Shown: positions 14,449-24,518, numbered from the stretch's first letter. The stretch: 64,000 nucleotides of DNA from Streptomyces sp. 840.1 (GCF_003751445.1 NZ_RJUU01000001.1:439001-503000), one strand, 5' to 3'. The notes: a model not told the origin generated them from the sequence alone. Program-made: numbers and translations.

Positions 14449-15294
14449 TCACGGCATGGCCTTGCGGGCCGTGGCGAAACGGGGGCGGTTGTTCAGGTCG
14501 GGGTGATCGGCCGCGTCGGCCCAGCCCCGCTCCTCGGTGAAGATCCACGGCACCTGGCCGCCCTGGGTGTCGGCGTGCTCGATGACGACGAGGCCGCCGG
14601 GGCGCAGCAGCCGGTGGGCGGTGCGCTCGATGCCGCGGATGGTGTCGAGGCCGTCCTCGCCGGAGAACAGCGCCATCTGCGGGTCGTGGTCGCGGGCCTC
14701 GGGGGCCACGTACTCCCATTCGGTGAGCGGGATGTACGGCGGGTTGGAGATGACCAGGTCGACCTGTCCGTCGAGCTCGGGAAGGGCCGTCAGAGCGTCT
14801 CCGCGGTGCACGGTGACCCTGGAGTCCTCGGCGTTCTTCCTGGTCCATTTGAGGGCGTCCTCGGACAGCTCCACGGCGTGCACGCGCGAGCGCGGCACCT
14901 CCTGGGCCATGGCGAGGGCGATGGCGCCCGATCCCGTGCACAGGTCGACGATCAGCGGCTCGACCACGTCCATCGCGCGGACGGCGTCTATCGCCCAGCC
15001 GACGACCGATTCGGTCTCCGGCCGAGGCACGAAGACCCCCGGCCCCACCTGGAGCTCCAGGTAGCGGAAGAAGGCGCGTCCGGTGATGTGCTGGAGCGGT
15101 TCGCGGGCCTCGCGACGGGCGATGGTCTCCCAGTAGCGGGCGTCGAAGTCGGCGTCCGGCACGTTGTGCAGCTCGCCCCGCTTGACGCCGTGCACGAACG
15201 CGGCGAGTTCCTCCGCGTCGAATCTCGGCGAAGGCACACCGGCGTCGGCCAGCCGCTGGGTGGCCTGGGCCACCTCGGCGAGCAGCAGGTTCAT
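14449..15294 (-). CDS. prmC: Peptide chain release factor N5-glutamine methyltransferase
   Basis: The ATG at 15294 (MNLLLAEVAQATQRL) gives 281 residues; upstream in-frame sequence is Arg-rich and non-coding in character. An N-terminal helical substrate domain is followed by a Rossmann SAM domain with VDLCTGSGAIALAMA and the Gln-methyltransferase motif NPPY (ISNPPYIPL). It methylates the GGQ glutamine of release factors; its neighbour prfA encodes the substrate RF1. Confidence 0.96.
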   Translation of the reverse strand: MNLLLAEVAQATQRLADAGVPSPRFDAEELAAFVHGVKRGELHNVPDADFDARYWETIARREAREPLQHITGRAFFRYLELQVGPGVFVPRPETESVVGWAIDAVRAMDVVEPLIVDLCTGSGAIALAMAQEVPRSRVHAVELSEDALKWTRKNAEDSRVTVHRGDALTALPELDGQVDLVISNPPYIPLTEWEYVAPEARDHDPQMALFSGEDGLDTIRGIERTAHRLLRPGGLVVIEHADTQGGQVPWIFTEERGWADAADHPDLNNRPRFATARKAMP

Positions 15295-15338
15295 CGCGGT
15301 TCTCCGTACAGGTTCACGAGCGGTGCGGGTGGTGGAGC

Positions 15339-16415
15339 TTACGCGGCGGCGAGCTTGGCGGCGGAGTCGGCGTCGACACACGCCTGGATCACGGCGCTCA
15401 GCTCACCGTCGAGCACCTGGTCCAAGTTGTACGCCTTGAAGCCGACGCGGTGGTCCGAGATGCGGTTTTCCGGGAAGTTGTAGGTACGGATCTTCTCGGA
15501 GCGGTCGACCGTGCGGACCTGGCTGCGCCGTACGTCGGAGGCTTCCTGCTCGGCGGCCTCCTGGGCGGCGGCGAGGAGCCGCGAGCGCAGGATGCGCATG
15601 GCCTGCTCCTTGTTCTGGAGCTGGCTCTTCTCGTTCTGGCAGGAGGCAACGACGCCGGTGGGCAGGTGCGTGATGCGGACGGCGGAGTCCGTGGTGTTGA
15701 CGGACTGGCCGCCGGGGCCCGAGGAGCGGTAGACGTCGATCCGCAGGTCGTTGGCGTGGATCTCGACGTCGACCTCCTCCGCCTCGGGTGTGACCAGCAC
15801 ACCGGCGGCGGAGGTGTGGATGCGGCCCTGGGACTCGGTGGAGGGCACGCGCTGCACGCGGTGCACGCCGCCCTCGTACTTCATCCGGGCCCAGACGCCC
15901 TGGCCGGGTTCGGTGGCTCCGTTGCCGCCCTTGGTCTTGACCGCGACCTGGACGTCCTTGTAGCCGCCGAGCTCGGACTCGGTGGAGTCGATGATCTCGG
16001 TCTTCCAGCCGACCCGCTCGGCGTAGCGCAGGTACATGCGCAGGAGGTCACCGGCGAACAGGGCGGACTCGTCGCCGCCCGCGCCCGCCTTGATCTCCAG
16101 GAGCACGTCCTTGTCGTCACTGGGGTCACGGGGTACGAGCAGGAGGCGGAGCTTCTCGGTGAGCTCCTCGCGCTCCTTCTCCAGGTCCTTGACCTCGGCG
16201 GCGAAGTCGGGGTCGTCGGCGGCGAACTCGCGGGCCGTCTCGATGTCCTCGCCGGTCTGCTTCCAGGAGCGGTACGTGGCGACGATCGGGGTCAGCTCGG
16301 CGTAGCGCTTGTTGAGCTTGCGCGCGTTGGCCTGGTCGGCGTGGACCGCCGGGTCCGCGAGCTTCTTCTCGAGATCGGACTGTTCGCCGATCAGTTCCTC
16401 GACCGCCTCGAACAT
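15339..16415 (-). CDS. prfA: Peptide chain release factor 1
   Basis: The 358-residue class I release factor shows the catalytic GGQ motif ([12 protein letters not shown]) and the PxT-type stop-codon recognition segment ([14 protein letters not shown]) that marks RF1 (UAA/UAG) rather than RF2. Its stop lies 44 bp upstream of prmC. Length and domain order are normal. Confidence 0.98.
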   Translation of the reverse strand: MFEAVEELIGEQSDLEKKLADPAVHADQANARKLNKRYAELTPIVATYRSWKQTGEDIETAREFAADDPDFAAEVKDLEKEREELTEKLRLLLVPRDPSDDKDVLLEIKAGAGGDESALFAGDLLRMYLRYAERVGWKTEIIDSTESELGGYKDVQVAVKTKGGNGATEPGQGVWARMKYEGGVHRVQRVPSTESQGRIHTSAAGVLVTPEAEEVDVEIHANDLRIDVYRSSGPGGQSVNTTDSAVRITHLPTGVVASCQNEKSQLQNKEQAMRILRSRLLAAAQEAAEQEASDVRRSQVRTVDRSEKIRTYNFPENRISDHRVGFKAYNLDQVLDGELSAVIQACVDADSAAKLAAA

Positions 16416-16556
16416 CTTCGGGCTCCTGGTTTCTTCGCTTTTCTTCGCTGGACGTGCCTGCCTGGCGGGACGCGGGGGTGCCGTGTCCCGGCCGGAAAAA
16501 ACGCCGGCCCCGACGCCCCCGGGAAGAGGGCGCCGAGAACCGGCGCAGTTGGCTCG

Positions 16557-16781
16557 CTACTTGCTGGCGGAGCCGGCAGCCTTGCCGAAGCGGGCCTCGA
16601 AGCGGGCCACACGGCCACCGGTGTCGAGGATCTTCTGCTTGCCCGTGTAGAACGGGTGGCACTCGGAGCAGACGTCGGCACGGATGGCGCCGCTGTCCAG
16701 GGTCGAGCGGGTGGTGAACGAGGCGCCACAGGTGCAGCTGACCTGGGTCTCGAAGTACTGGGGGTGGATCTCGCGCTTCAA
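16557..16781 (-). CDS. rpmE: 50S ribosomal protein L31, zinc-binding form
   Basis: The 74-residue protein MKREIHPQY... has CTCG and CSEC pairs, the C+ (zinc) type of L31. It lies on the ribosome at the central protuberance. A close match to the SigR (disulphide stress) promoter consensus lies about 105 bp upstream, which agrees with published SigR control of rpmE in S. coelicolor. It lies upstream of prfA. Confidence 0.97.
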   Translation of the reverse strand: MKREIHPQYFETQVSCTCGASFTTRSTLDSGAIRADVCSECHPFYTGKQKILDTGGRVARFEARFGKAAGSASK

Positions 16782-16885
16782 GGGTGTCTCCTAGTTTCGG
16801 GAGGGCGCCGGGTCGTACGCGCGGATTGCGTGTCCGTGAACCGGGGCCGACGTACCAGTCTGCCAGGACCGGCCGTATCTCCCAA

Positions 16886-16912
16886 AACCGGGGTCTGCCC
16901 GGAACTATTCCC
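16886..16912 (-). promoter_or_regulatory. SigR-type promoter of rpmE
   Basis: On the minus strand GGGAAT, an 18-base spacer and GTT match the SigR consensus GGGAAT-N18-GTT. It lies 105 bp upstream of the rpmE start and inside the 3' flank of the LCP gene. Established knowledge: rpmE is a SigR target in S. coelicolor. Confidence 0.7.
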
Positions 16913-16924
16913 GGGTGCTCCGGG

Positions 16925-18025
16925 TCATCCCACGATGTCGCCCGCGTCACCCTTGTCGCCCGCCGACTTCTCGGTGGCGGACGCGGGGATCGGCAGGTCG
17001 TGCCGGAGCGCCGTCCACACCTGCTGTCCGGCCTTCTCCTGCGGTATGACGCGGTTCGGGTCGGCCGGGTCGTACTCGACCGGCATCGTCACCATGTGGA
17101 CGTCGCTCGCACCGAGCCCCTTGAGCCCGTTGGCGAAGCCGGTGAGCTTGGTGACCGAGCCCAGGTCGGAGTCGGTCGTGATGGCCTTGGTCGCCGTGTC
17201 GGCGAGGCCGTACAGCTTGGTGCCGTTGAGGACGCCGACGCTCTTCGCCTGCACCATCAGCGCCTTGATGAAGGCCTGCTGGAGCTGGATGCGGCCGAGG
17301 TCGCTGCCGTCGCCGACGCTGTGGCGGGTACGGACCAGGCCGAGCGACTCCTCGCCGTTCAGGGTGTGGGTGCCCGGCTGGAGGTCCAGATGGCTCTTGG
17401 GATCGTTGATCGCCTTCTTGGTGGTGATCTCGACCCCGCCGAGCTTGTCGATCAGCTTCTTGAAGCCGGTGAAGTCGACCTCGAGGTAGTGGTCCATCCG
17501 GATCCCGGACATCGACTCGACGGTCTTGACCGCGCAGGCCGGTCCGCCGACCTCGTACGCCGTGTTGAACATCGCGCGCTGCTCGCCCGCGACGTCCGCG
17601 CCGCTCTCGTCGCTTGTGCACTCGGGCCGGGTCACGAGGGTGTCGCGGGGGATGGAGACGACGCTGGCGCTCTTGTGGCCCTTGTTGACGTGCAGGACCA
17701 TCGCGGTGTCCGAGCGGGCGCCCCCCTGATCGGCGCCGTACTGCTTGTTCGCGCCGGAGCGGGAGTCGGAGCCCAGGACGAGGATGTCCTCGGAGCCGTT
17801 GTCGACGTTCTGCGGGCGGTTCTTGCCGAGCGCGTTGTTGATGTCGACGGCCTTGAGATTGCCGTCGAGCTGGAAGTAGGCGTAGCCGAGTCCTCCACCG
17901 CCCACGACGACCAGGCCGGCCAGACTCCACGCGGCTATGACGGTCGCCCTGCGACGGCGGGACGGCTTCCTCCGGCGTTTGCCGGTGGCCCGTATTCGGC
18001 TGTTGCTCCCGCTCTGCTCGGTCAT
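16925..18025 (-). CDS. LCP (LytR-CpsA-Psr) family cell-wall polymer ligase
   Basis: The 366-residue protein has a basic cytoplasmic N terminus (GKRRRKPSRRRR), one membrane helix (about 31-53) and an extracellular LCP domain. Conserved LCP features include ILVLGSDSRSG, GARSDTAMVLHVN and SIPRDTLVTRPEC, whose Arg and Asp residues bind the polyprenyl pyrophosphate. Such enzymes transfer teichoic acid or glycan from undecaprenyl carrier to peptidoglycan. GAGGAG lies upstream of the ATG at 18025. A role with the WecA-like enzyme at 10220 is plausible. Confidence 0.93.
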   Translation of the reverse strand: MTEQSGSNSRIRATGKRRRKPSRRRRATVIAAWSLAGLVVVGGGGLGYAYFQLDGNLKAVDINNALGKNRPQNVDNGSEDILVLGSDSRSGANKQYGADQGGARSDTAMVLHVNKGHKSASVVSIPRDTLVTRPECTSDESGADVAGEQRAMFNTAYEVGGPACAVKTVESMSGIRMDHYLEVDFTGFKKLIDKLGGVEITTKKAINDPKSHLDLQPGTHTLNGEESLGLVRTRHSVGDGSDLGRIQLQQAFIKALMVQAKSVGVLNGTKLYGLADTATKAITTDSDLGSVTKLTGFANGLKGLGASDVHMVTMPVEYDPADPNRVIPQEKAGQQVWTALRHDLPIPASATEKSAGDKGDAGDIVG

Positions 18026-18368
18026 CCGTCTCCTCGATCCCTCGGCTGCTCCCGGCTACCCCCTGCTGCGGTGTACGGGTCCTTGCGCCGCTCCGTCGCT
18101 TGCTGGATACGACGCCACGGCGACAAGAAGGGTTGCACAGGACGGCGGGGCCACCGGGTGTCCGCGAGACGGTCCGGCGGCGGCCGGAAACAGCCCGTTA
18201 TCCGGCGTTCACCTGCGGTTTCTTGCCGGATACAGGCAATGCGGGGAGCGTGCGGGAGCCACCGGCCGTGTGGCGAAGGTCTCGGACCGGTCACGGCGTA
18301 CGGCACAGGGCCGCCCCCGGCACCGAAGTGGCGGGGGCGGCCCTGTGTACGGCTGCGGGCGGCTACGA
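18026..18368. other. Intergenic region between rho and the LCP gene
   Basis: This 343-bp gap holds the rho terminator hairpin (18304-18347) and the leader of the LCP gene. I see no coding frame with Streptomyces codon bias in it. Confidence 0.6.
18304..18347 (-). terminator. rho transcript terminator
   Basis: A perfect 16-bp inverted repeat (18304-18319 with 18332-18347) with a 12-nt loop lies 21 bp past the rho stop codon. It is a strong G+C-rich hairpin without a T-run. Confidence 0.75.
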
Positions 18369-20444
18369 CTAGTCGTTGTTGCCCGGGGCCGGCGTCGTCT
18401 TCTGGATCTGGAGCAGGAACTCCGCGTTGGACTGGGTCTTCTTCATCCGGTCCAGGAGGAGCTCGATCGCCTGCTGCTGGTCCAGCGCGTGGAGCACCCG
18501 GCGCAGCTTCCAGACAATCGCCAACTCGTCGCTGCCGAGCAGGATTTCTTCCTTACGGGTGCTGGACGCGTCGACGTCCACCGCCGGGAAGATGCGCTTG
18601 TCGGAGAGCTTGCGGTCGAGCTTGAGCTCCATGTTGCCGGTGCCCTTGAACTCCTCGAAGATCACCTCGTCCATGCGCGAGCCGGTCTCGACGAGCGCGG
18701 TGGCCAGGATGGTCAGCGAGCCGCCGTCCTCGATGTTGCGCGCCGCACCGAAGAACCGCTTCGGCGGGTACAGCGCGGTCGAGTCGACACCACCGGACAG
18801 GATGCGGCCGGAGGCCGGGGCGGCGAGGTTGTACGCGCGTCCCAGACGGGTGATCGAGTCCAGCAGGACGACCACGTCGTGACCCAGCTCGACGAGGCGC
18901 TTGGCGCGCTCGATGGCCAGCTCGGCGACAGTGGTGTGGTCCTCGGCGGGACGGTCGAAGGTCGAGGAGATGACCTCGCCCTTCACCGACCGCTGCATGT
19001 CGGTGACCTCTTCCGGACGCTCGTCGACCAGGACGACCATCAGGTGGCACTCGGGGCTGTTGACCGTGATCGCGTTGGCGATCGCCTGGAGGATCATGGT
19101 CTTACCGGTCTTCGGCGGGGCCACGATCAGGCCTCGCTGGCCCTTGCCGATGGGGGCGACCAGGTCGACGATGCGCGTCGTCAGGACGTTGGAGTCGGTC
19201 TCCAGGCGGAGCCGGTCCTGCGGGTACAGCGGCGTCAGCTTCTGGAACTCCGGGCGGCCGCGGCCGGTTTCGGGCGCCATGCCGTTGACGGTGTCGAGGC
19301 GGACCAGCGCGTTGAACTTCTCGCGGCGCTCGCCGTCCTTGGGCTGACGCACCGCACCGGTGACGTGGTCACCCTTGCGCAGGCCGTTCTTGCGGACCTG
19401 GGCGAGCGACACGTACACGTCGTTCGGGCCCGGCAGGTAGCCGGAGGTCCGGATGAACGCGTAGTTGTCGAGGATGTCCAGGATGCCCGCGACGGGGATC
19501 AGGACGTCGTCGTCGGTGACCGGCGGTGCGTCGCTGGCGAAGTCGTCACGGCCACGACGGCCGCGGCGGTCGCGGTAACGGCCGCGCCGGCCACGACGGC
19601 CGCCCTCGTCGTCGAAGTCGTCCTGCGGTCCGCCGCCACCCTGCTGGCCCTGGCCCTGGTTCTGGCCCTGGCCCTGGTTCTGCCCCTGCCCCTGGCCCTG
19701 GCGCTGACGCTGGCCGCCCTGGCCACCGCCCTGCTCGTCGCCGCCCTTGCCCCGGCGGTCGCGCTGCCGCTCGCGACGGTCACCACGGTCGCCCCGGTCA
19801 CCACGCTCGCCGCGCTGACCGCGCTCACCACGCTCGCCCCGGCGGCCCTCGGCGTTGTCCGCCGCGGCCTCGGCCTTGGACTCGGAGCGGTCCTCGGCCG
19901 GCGTCTCGCGCTTCGGCTCGTCCTGCGTACGCTCCTTGGCCTGCGCCTTGGGCTCCGCCTTGGTCTCCGGGCTGCCCGCGGAAGCGGTCGCGCGGCGCCG
20001 GCGGCGCTCACCCGCGGGCTGCTCGTCGCTGGCCGGCTGACCGGGGATGTCGATCTGCTGCTGCGCGGCGGCCTTGTCGGCGGCAGCGGCGGCCGGCGCC
20101 TCGTCCTCGGCGCCGGTGCGCGCCTTGGAGGTGGCCCGGCGCTTCGGCTTGGTCCCGGCCTCATCGGCGGGGGCCGCGGCGGCGGCCTTGGCCTTGGGCG
20201 CGGAGGAGGAGCCGGCCTGGGTCTCCTTGATGACCTCGATCAGCTGGCTCTTGCGCATCCGCGCAGTGCCCTTGATACCGAGGCCGGACGCGACCTGCTG
20301 CAGCTCGGCCAGGACCATGCCGTCAAGGCCGGTGCCGGAGCGGCGGCGCCGTGCGGTGGTGCCAGTGGCAGCACCTTCGGCGGGCGCGGCACTGTCGACG
20401 TTCTTGTCGGCAGTCACGCCCATCAGATCGGTGGTGTCGCTCAC
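18369..20444 (-). CDS. rho: Transcription termination factor Rho
   Basis: The GTG at 20444 follows GGGAAGGA at correct spacing and gives 691 residues. The order is: an N-terminal helical Rho-N segment (MVLAELQQVASGLGIKGTARMRKSQLIEVI), a long low-complexity insert of Ala/Glu/Arg and then Gln/Gly/Asn repeats (about residues 105-290), the cold-shock RNA-binding domain and the hexameric ATPase (P-loop APPKTGKTMI; VLLDSITRLGRAYN). The insert is typical of actinobacterial Rho and may aid RNA binding or condensate formation. It terminates untranslated transcripts genome-wide. Confidence 0.98.
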   Translation of the reverse strand: MSDTTDLMGVTADKNVDSAAPAEGAATGTTARRRRSGTGLDGMVLAELQQVASGLGIKGTARMRKSQLIEVIKETQAGSSSAPKAKAAAAAPADEAGTKPKRRATSKARTGAEDEAPAAAAADKAAAQQQIDIPGQPASDEQPAGERRRRRATASAGSPETKAEPKAQAKERTQDEPKRETPAEDRSESKAEAAADNAEGRRGERGERGQRGERGDRGDRGDRRERQRDRRGKGGDEQGGGQGGQRQRQGQGQGQNQGQGQNQGQGQQGGGGPQDDFDDEGGRRGRRGRYRDRRGRRGRDDFASDAPPVTDDDVLIPVAGILDILDNYAFIRTSGYLPGPNDVYVSLAQVRKNGLRKGDHVTGAVRQPKDGERREKFNALVRLDTVNGMAPETGRGRPEFQKLTPLYPQDRLRLETDSNVLTTRIVDLVAPIGKGQRGLIVAPPKTGKTMILQAIANAITVNSPECHLMVVLVDERPEEVTDMQRSVKGEVISSTFDRPAEDHTTVAELAIERAKRLVELGHDVVVLLDSITRLGRAYNLAAPASGRILSGGVDSTALYPPKRFFGAARNIEDGGSLTILATALVETGSRMDEVIFEEFKGTGNMELKLDRKLSDKRIFPAVDVDASSTRKEEILLGSDELAIVWKLRRVLHALDQQQAIELLLDRMKKTQSNAEFLLQIQKTTPAPGNND

Positions 20445-20835
20445 GAAGGGTCCTTCCCTGGAGCGGACGTCGGCCTTCTGGCTCGGCGACCGGTTGTGCT
20501 GTCCGACTGCGGTCTCTGGTTGTGCGGACCGTGCCGGGGCGGTGGTCCGCCGGGTAGGTACGGCGGAGAGATGAACGTGTGCATGGGCCCGGCGCGAGCA
20601 TCCCCCTGCTCGGCCCACTCCTGGACGAGCGAGAGGGTGTCGTGCCGGTTCCGGAGCGTGCTCGAAACTGCTCAGGCAGGCTGCTCAGGCAGTTGGGGAG
20701 GCTCCCGGAAGAAATGGTGGTCCCGGAAAGGGACACGAAGCAACGCGCCACATAGACGTCGATTGCAGACTTGAGGTTAACACTACCGGCTCCAACAAAC
20801 ATTCCCCCTCTCACGCACCGGCAATCACTTCGCGG
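20445..20835. other. Long rho leader region
   Basis: This 391-bp stretch separates thrB and rho on the minus strand. Rho genes are often autoregulated by attenuation in a long leader. A possible ECF-type promoter is at 20779-20806. I see no supported coding frame. Confidence 0.5.
20779..20806 (-). promoter_or_regulatory. Possible ECF (SigR/SigE-like) promoter upstream of rho
   Basis: On the minus strand GGGAAT and GTT are separated by 19 bases, one longer than the rpmE element but within the range seen for SigR promoters. It would give a leader of about 330 nt for rho. This is a sequence match only. Confidence 0.35.
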
Positions 20836-21753
20836 CTACGGGGCGAGCGGCAGCACACTCGCGCCCGGGGCGTCGAGAGTCAGCCGGTTGGCCGCCCATC
20901 CCTCGCCCGCCAGCCGTGCGACCTTGTCGGCCGCACCGTCCTCGGCCAGTGCCAGCACGGTCGGCCCGGCACCGGAGATGACCGCGGGGACGCCGTCCGC
21001 ACGCAGTCGGTTGACGAGTTCCACGCTCTGCGGCATCGCCGGGGAGCGGTATTCCTGGTGCAGGCGGTCCTCGGTGGCGGTGAGCAGGAGCTCGGGGCGC
21101 CTGGTCAGGGCCTCGACGAGCAGGGCCGCACGGCCCGCGTTGAAGGCGGCGTCGACGTGCGGGACGGTGCGCGGCAGCAGTCCGCGGGCGGTCTCGGTGA
21201 GCACCGGGTTGCCGGGGACGAAAACCACCGGAACGATGGAATCCGCAGGGTCCATTCTAATGGCGCGGGCAGATCCGCCGTCCATCCAGGCGAGCGTGAA
21301 CCCACCGAGAAGACAGGCCGCGACATTGTCCGGGTGACCCTCGATCTCGGTGGCGAGCTCCAGCAGGGCGGCGTCGTCGAGCCGGGCGTCACCCCCGGTC
21401 GTGACGGCACGGGCGGCGACGATGCCGGCGCAGATGGCGGCGGAGGAGGAACCGAGGCCCCGGCCGTGCGGGATGCGGTTGGCGCAGACGATCTCCAGGC
21501 CGCGGGGCTGTCCGCCGAGCAGGTCGAAGGCGGTGCGCAGGGACCGTACGAGCAGGTGGCTCTCGTCGCGGGGCAGCGTCTCCGCGCCCTCACCGGCGAT
21601 GTCGATGTGCAGCCCGGCGTCGGCGACGCGGACGACGACGTCGTCATAGAGCCCCAGCGACAGGCCCAGGGCGTCGAAGCCCGGACCCAGATTGGCGCTG
21701 GTGGCGGGGACGCGCACCCGTACGGCGGCGGCTCGGAAGGCGGGACCGGCCAT
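20836..21753 (-). CDS. thrB: Homoserine kinase
   Basis: The 305-residue GHMP kinase shows the N-terminal motif VRVPATSANLGPGFDALG, the ATP-binding loop IPHGRGLGSSSAAICAG and the C-terminal motif AVISGAGPTVLAL. It phosphorylates L-homoserine with ATP for threonine synthesis. It follows hom and thrC on the same strand, but a strong hairpin and a 311-bp gap separate it from thrC, so it may have its own promoter. Confidence 0.97.
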   Translation of the reverse strand: MAGPAFRAAAVRVRVPATSANLGPGFDALGLSLGLYDDVVVRVADAGLHIDIAGEGAETLPRDESHLLVRSLRTAFDLLGGQPRGLEIVCANRIPHGRGLGSSSAAICAGIVAARAVTTGGDARLDDAALLELATEIEGHPDNVAACLLGGFTLAWMDGGSARAIRMDPADSIVPVVFVPGNPVLTETARGLLPRTVPHVDAAFNAGRAALLVEALTRRPELLLTATEDRLHQEYRSPAMPQSVELVNRLRADGVPAVISGAGPTVLALAEDGAADKVARLAGEGWAANRLTLDAPGASVLPLAP

Positions 21754-22064
21754 CGCTCTGACGACTCTCCTTGTGAGGCGGCGGGGAATTCGAGGAGCTG
21801 CGGATTATGGGATTCCGGGGATTCTTCATGGGGGAACCACAGCGGCCCGTACACCCCGGCATATACGGCGGGGCTGATTGGGTACAGCTTATCGAAGGAA
21901 GGTTCTGTGGCGACATAGGGCGCACAGGAGGCGCACGATGCGTGTCGCACCCCTCCGGTGCGCTCTCCGTCCCGGGAAGGGCGGCTGAGCTGTCTTCCTG
22001 ACGGCCCGTCGTCACGGTCGCGTCCCGGGGGCCGTGCCCCCGGGACGCGACCGCGCGGTGCGTA
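21754..22064. other. thrC-thrB intergenic region
   Basis: The 311-bp gap holds the thrC terminator (22015-22053) and about 260 bp of thrB leader of lower G+C. No coding frame is supported. Confidence 0.55.
22015..22053 (-). terminator. thrC terminator hairpin
   Basis: A perfect 18-bp inverted repeat (22015-22032 with 22036-22053) with a 3-nt loop lies 12 bp past the thrC stop. It is one of the strongest hairpins in the window. Confidence 0.85.
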
Positions 22065-23135
22065 CTACGCGAGGCCCAGCTTCTCCGCGGCGGCGGCCGC
22101 GTCGACCGGGACCGTGACGGGCTGGGGGGCGCCGGCGACGGCCCAGTCCGGGTCCTTGAGGCCGTTGCCGGTGACCGTGCAGACGATCCGCTGGCCCCGG
22201 TCGACCTTGCCCTCTTCGGCGGCCTTGAGCAGACCGGCGACCGACGCGGCCGACGCGGGCTCCACGAAGACGCCCTCCTGGGAGGCCAACAGCCGGTAGG
22301 CGGACAGGATCTGCCGGTCCGTCACCTCGTCGATGAAGCCGCCCGACTCGTCCCGCGCGTTGAGCGCGAACTGCCAGGAGGCCGGGTTGCCGATCCGGAT
22401 GGCGGTGGCGATGGTCGACGGGTCCTTGACGATCTCGCCGCGCACGATGGGCGCGGAGCCGGAGGCCTGGAAGCCCCACATCCGCGGCTTGTGCGTGGAC
22501 AGGCCGTCCCCGGCGTACTCGGTGTAGCCCTTCCAGTACGCGGTGATGTTGCCCGCGTTGCCGACCGGGAGGACATGGATGTCCGGGGCGTCGCCGAGCG
22601 CGTCGACGATCTCGAAGGCGGCGGTCTTCTGGCCCTCGATACGGACCGGGTTGACCGAATTGACCAGCGCGACCGGGTAGTTGTCCGAGAGCGAGCGGGC
22701 CAGCGTGAGGCAGTCGTCGAAGTTGCCGTCGACCTGGAGGATCTTGGCGCCGTGCACGAGCGCCTGGCCCATCTTGCCGAGCGCGATCTTGCCCTGCGGT
22801 ACGAGGACGGCGCAGACCATGCCCGCGCGGACCGCGTACGCGGCGGCGGAGGCGGAGGTGTTGCCGGTGGAGGCGCAGATGACGGCCTGCGCACCCTCCT
22901 CCTTGGCCCGGGTGATGGCCATCGTCATGCCGCGGTCCTTGAAGGACCCGGTGGGGTTGGCGCCCTCGACCTTGAGGTGCACCTCGCAGCCCGTGCGCTC
23001 GGAGAGGACCTGAGCCGGTACGAGCGGCGTGCCGCCCTCACGGAGCGTGACGACCGGCGTCGTGCTCGTGACCGGGAGACGGTCCCGGTACTCCTCGATG
23101 ATGCCGCGCCACTGGTGGGTGCCCTTGGTGGTCAT
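22065..23135 (-). CDS. thrC: Threonine synthase
   Basis: The 356-residue PLP enzyme of fold type II has the lysine motif [12 protein letters not shown] and the phosphate-binding [12 protein letters not shown]. It converts O-phosphohomoserine to threonine. The short (about 350 residues) monofunctional form is usual in actinobacteria. It lies 6 bp downstream of hom, in an operon with it. Confidence 0.97.
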   Translation of the reverse strand: MTTKGTHQWRGIIEEYRDRLPVTSTTPVVTLREGGTPLVPAQVLSERTGCEVHLKVEGANPTGSFKDRGMTMAITRAKEEGAQAVICASTGNTSASAAAYAVRAGMVCAVLVPQGKIALGKMGQALVHGAKILQVDGNFDDCLTLARSLSDNYPVALVNSVNPVRIEGQKTAAFEIVDALGDAPDIHVLPVGNAGNITAYWKGYTEYAGDGLSTHKPRMWGFQASGSAPIVRGEIVKDPSTIATAIRIGNPASWQFALNARDESGGFIDEVTDRQILSAYRLLASQEGVFVEPASAASVAGLLKAAEEGKVDRGQRIVCTVTGNGLKDPDWAVAGAPQPVTVPVDAAAAAEKLGLA

Positions 23136-23141
23136 GGGTCC

Positions 23142-24443
23142 TTACTCCCCTTCAACACGCATGATGCTGGCGACACCGCGCACGGTGTCGAGCTTGCGCA
23201 GCGCCTCGACGGTCCCGGAGAGGGCGGCGTCGGGCGCGCGGTGGGTGACGACGACGAGCGAAGCCTCGCCGCTCTTGTCCTGTCGGCCTTTCTGGCGGAC
23301 CGTATCGATGGATACGCCCTGTTCGGCGAAGACCGTCGCGACCTGGGCGAGCACGCCAGGCTTGTCGGCCACGTCGAGACTGATGTGGTACCGCGTGACG
23401 ACCTCGCCCATGGCGCTGACCGGCAGACGCGTGTACGCGGACTCACCGGGGCCGGGGGCCTCGTTGAGCTTGTTGCGGCAGACCGCGACGAGGTCGCCGA
23501 GGACCGCGGAGGCGGTCGGCGCGCCCCCGGCGCCGGGGCCGTAGAACATCAGCTGCCCGGCGGCCTCGGCCTCGACGAACACCGCGTTGTACGCCTCGCG
23601 GACGGAGGCCAGCGGGTGGCTGAGCGGGATCATCGCGGGGTGCACGCGGGCCGTGACCGACTGCCCGTCGGCGGCCCGCTCGCAGATGGCGAGGAGCTTG
23701 ACGGTGCAGCCCATGCGGCGGGCGGAGGCGATGTCGGCGGCGGTGACCTCGGTGATGCCCTCGCGGTGCACGTCACCGATCTTCACCCGGGTGTGGAAGG
23801 CGATTCCGGCGAGGATCGCGGCCTTCGCGGCGGCGTCGAAACCCTCGACGTCGGCCGTCGGGTCGGCCTCCGCGTATCCGAGCGCGGTGGCCTCGTCGAG
23901 CGCCTCGGAGTAACCGGCGCCGCTGGTGTCCATCTTGTCGAGGATGAAGTTCGTGGTGCCGTTGACGATGCCGAGGACCCGGTTGACCTTGTCGCCGGCG
24001 AGGGACTCGCGCAGCGGCCGCACCAGCGGGATGGCGCCTGCGACGGCGGCCTCGTAGTAGAGGTCCCGGCCGTGCTGCTCGGCGGCGGCGTGCAGGGCGG
24101 CGCCGTCCTCGGCGAGCAGCGCCTTGTTGGCCGAGACGACGCTCGCGCCGTGCTCGAAGGCGGTCGTGATGAGCGTGCGGGCGGGCTCGATGCCACCGAT
24201 GACCTCGATGACGACGTCGATGTCGCCCCGTTTGACCAGGGCCGTCGCGTCGGTGGTGATCAGTGCGGGGTCGATGCCCTCGCGCACCTTGGAGGGCCGG
24301 CGCACGGCGACACCGGCGAGCTCCACCGGCGCGCCGATGCGCGCGGCGAGGTCGTCGGCGTGCGTCGTCATGATGCGCGCCACCTCTGAGCCGACCACTC
24401 CACAGCCCAGCAGCGCCACCTTCAGCGGACGCGTACGCATCAT
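23142..24443 (-). CDS. hom: Homoserine dehydrogenase
   Basis: The 433-residue protein has an N-terminal NAD(P)-binding domain (VALLGCGVVGSEVARIM), the catalytic centre (GGIEPARTLI; NKALLAEDG; NFILDKM) and a C-terminal ACT domain starting at about residue 350 (YHISLDVADKPGVLAQVATVF), which mediates threonine feedback. Two ATGs lie in a row; GAGG suits the second about as well. It reduces aspartate semialdehyde to homoserine. lysA is upstream, thrC downstream. Confidence 0.97.
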   Translation of the reverse strand: MMRTRPLKVALLGCGVVGSEVARIMTTHADDLAARIGAPVELAGVAVRRPSKVREGIDPALITTDATALVKRGDIDVVIEVIGGIEPARTLITTAFEHGASVVSANKALLAEDGAALHAAAEQHGRDLYYEAAVAGAIPLVRPLRESLAGDKVNRVLGIVNGTTNFILDKMDTSGAGYSEALDEATALGYAEADPTADVEGFDAAAKAAILAGIAFHTRVKIGDVHREGITEVTAADIASARRMGCTVKLLAICERAADGQSVTARVHPAMIPLSHPLASVREAYNAVFVEAEAAGQLMFYGPGAGGAPTASAVLGDLVAVCRNKLNEAPGPGESAYTRLPVSAMGEVVTRYHISLDVADKPGVLAQVATVFAEQGVSIDTVRQKGRQDKSGEASLVVVTHRAPDAALSGTVEALRKLDTVRGVASIMRVEGE

Positions 24444-24489
24444 CCGACCTCGTTTCCTTTACATCTGATGTATGGACCAGTCTCACTCA

Positions 24490-24518
24490 CCGGACGGGCG
24501 TTCCCGCCACCCGTCCGG
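24490..24518 (-). terminator. Stem-loop between lysA and hom
   Basis: A perfect 9-bp stem (24490-24498 with 24510-24518) with an 11-nt loop lies 48 bp past the lysA stop and 47 bp before hom. It could attenuate read-through from lysA. A 13-nt palindrome TACATCTGATGTA at 24460-24472, next to the hom ribosome site, may be an operator. Confidence 0.45.

Noticed and set aside
22491..24389. 632-codon plus-strand frame opposite thrC/hom
   Set aside because: Antisense shadow of two well-supported threonine genes; its composition is dominated by Asp, Val, Gly, Arg and His with no domain.
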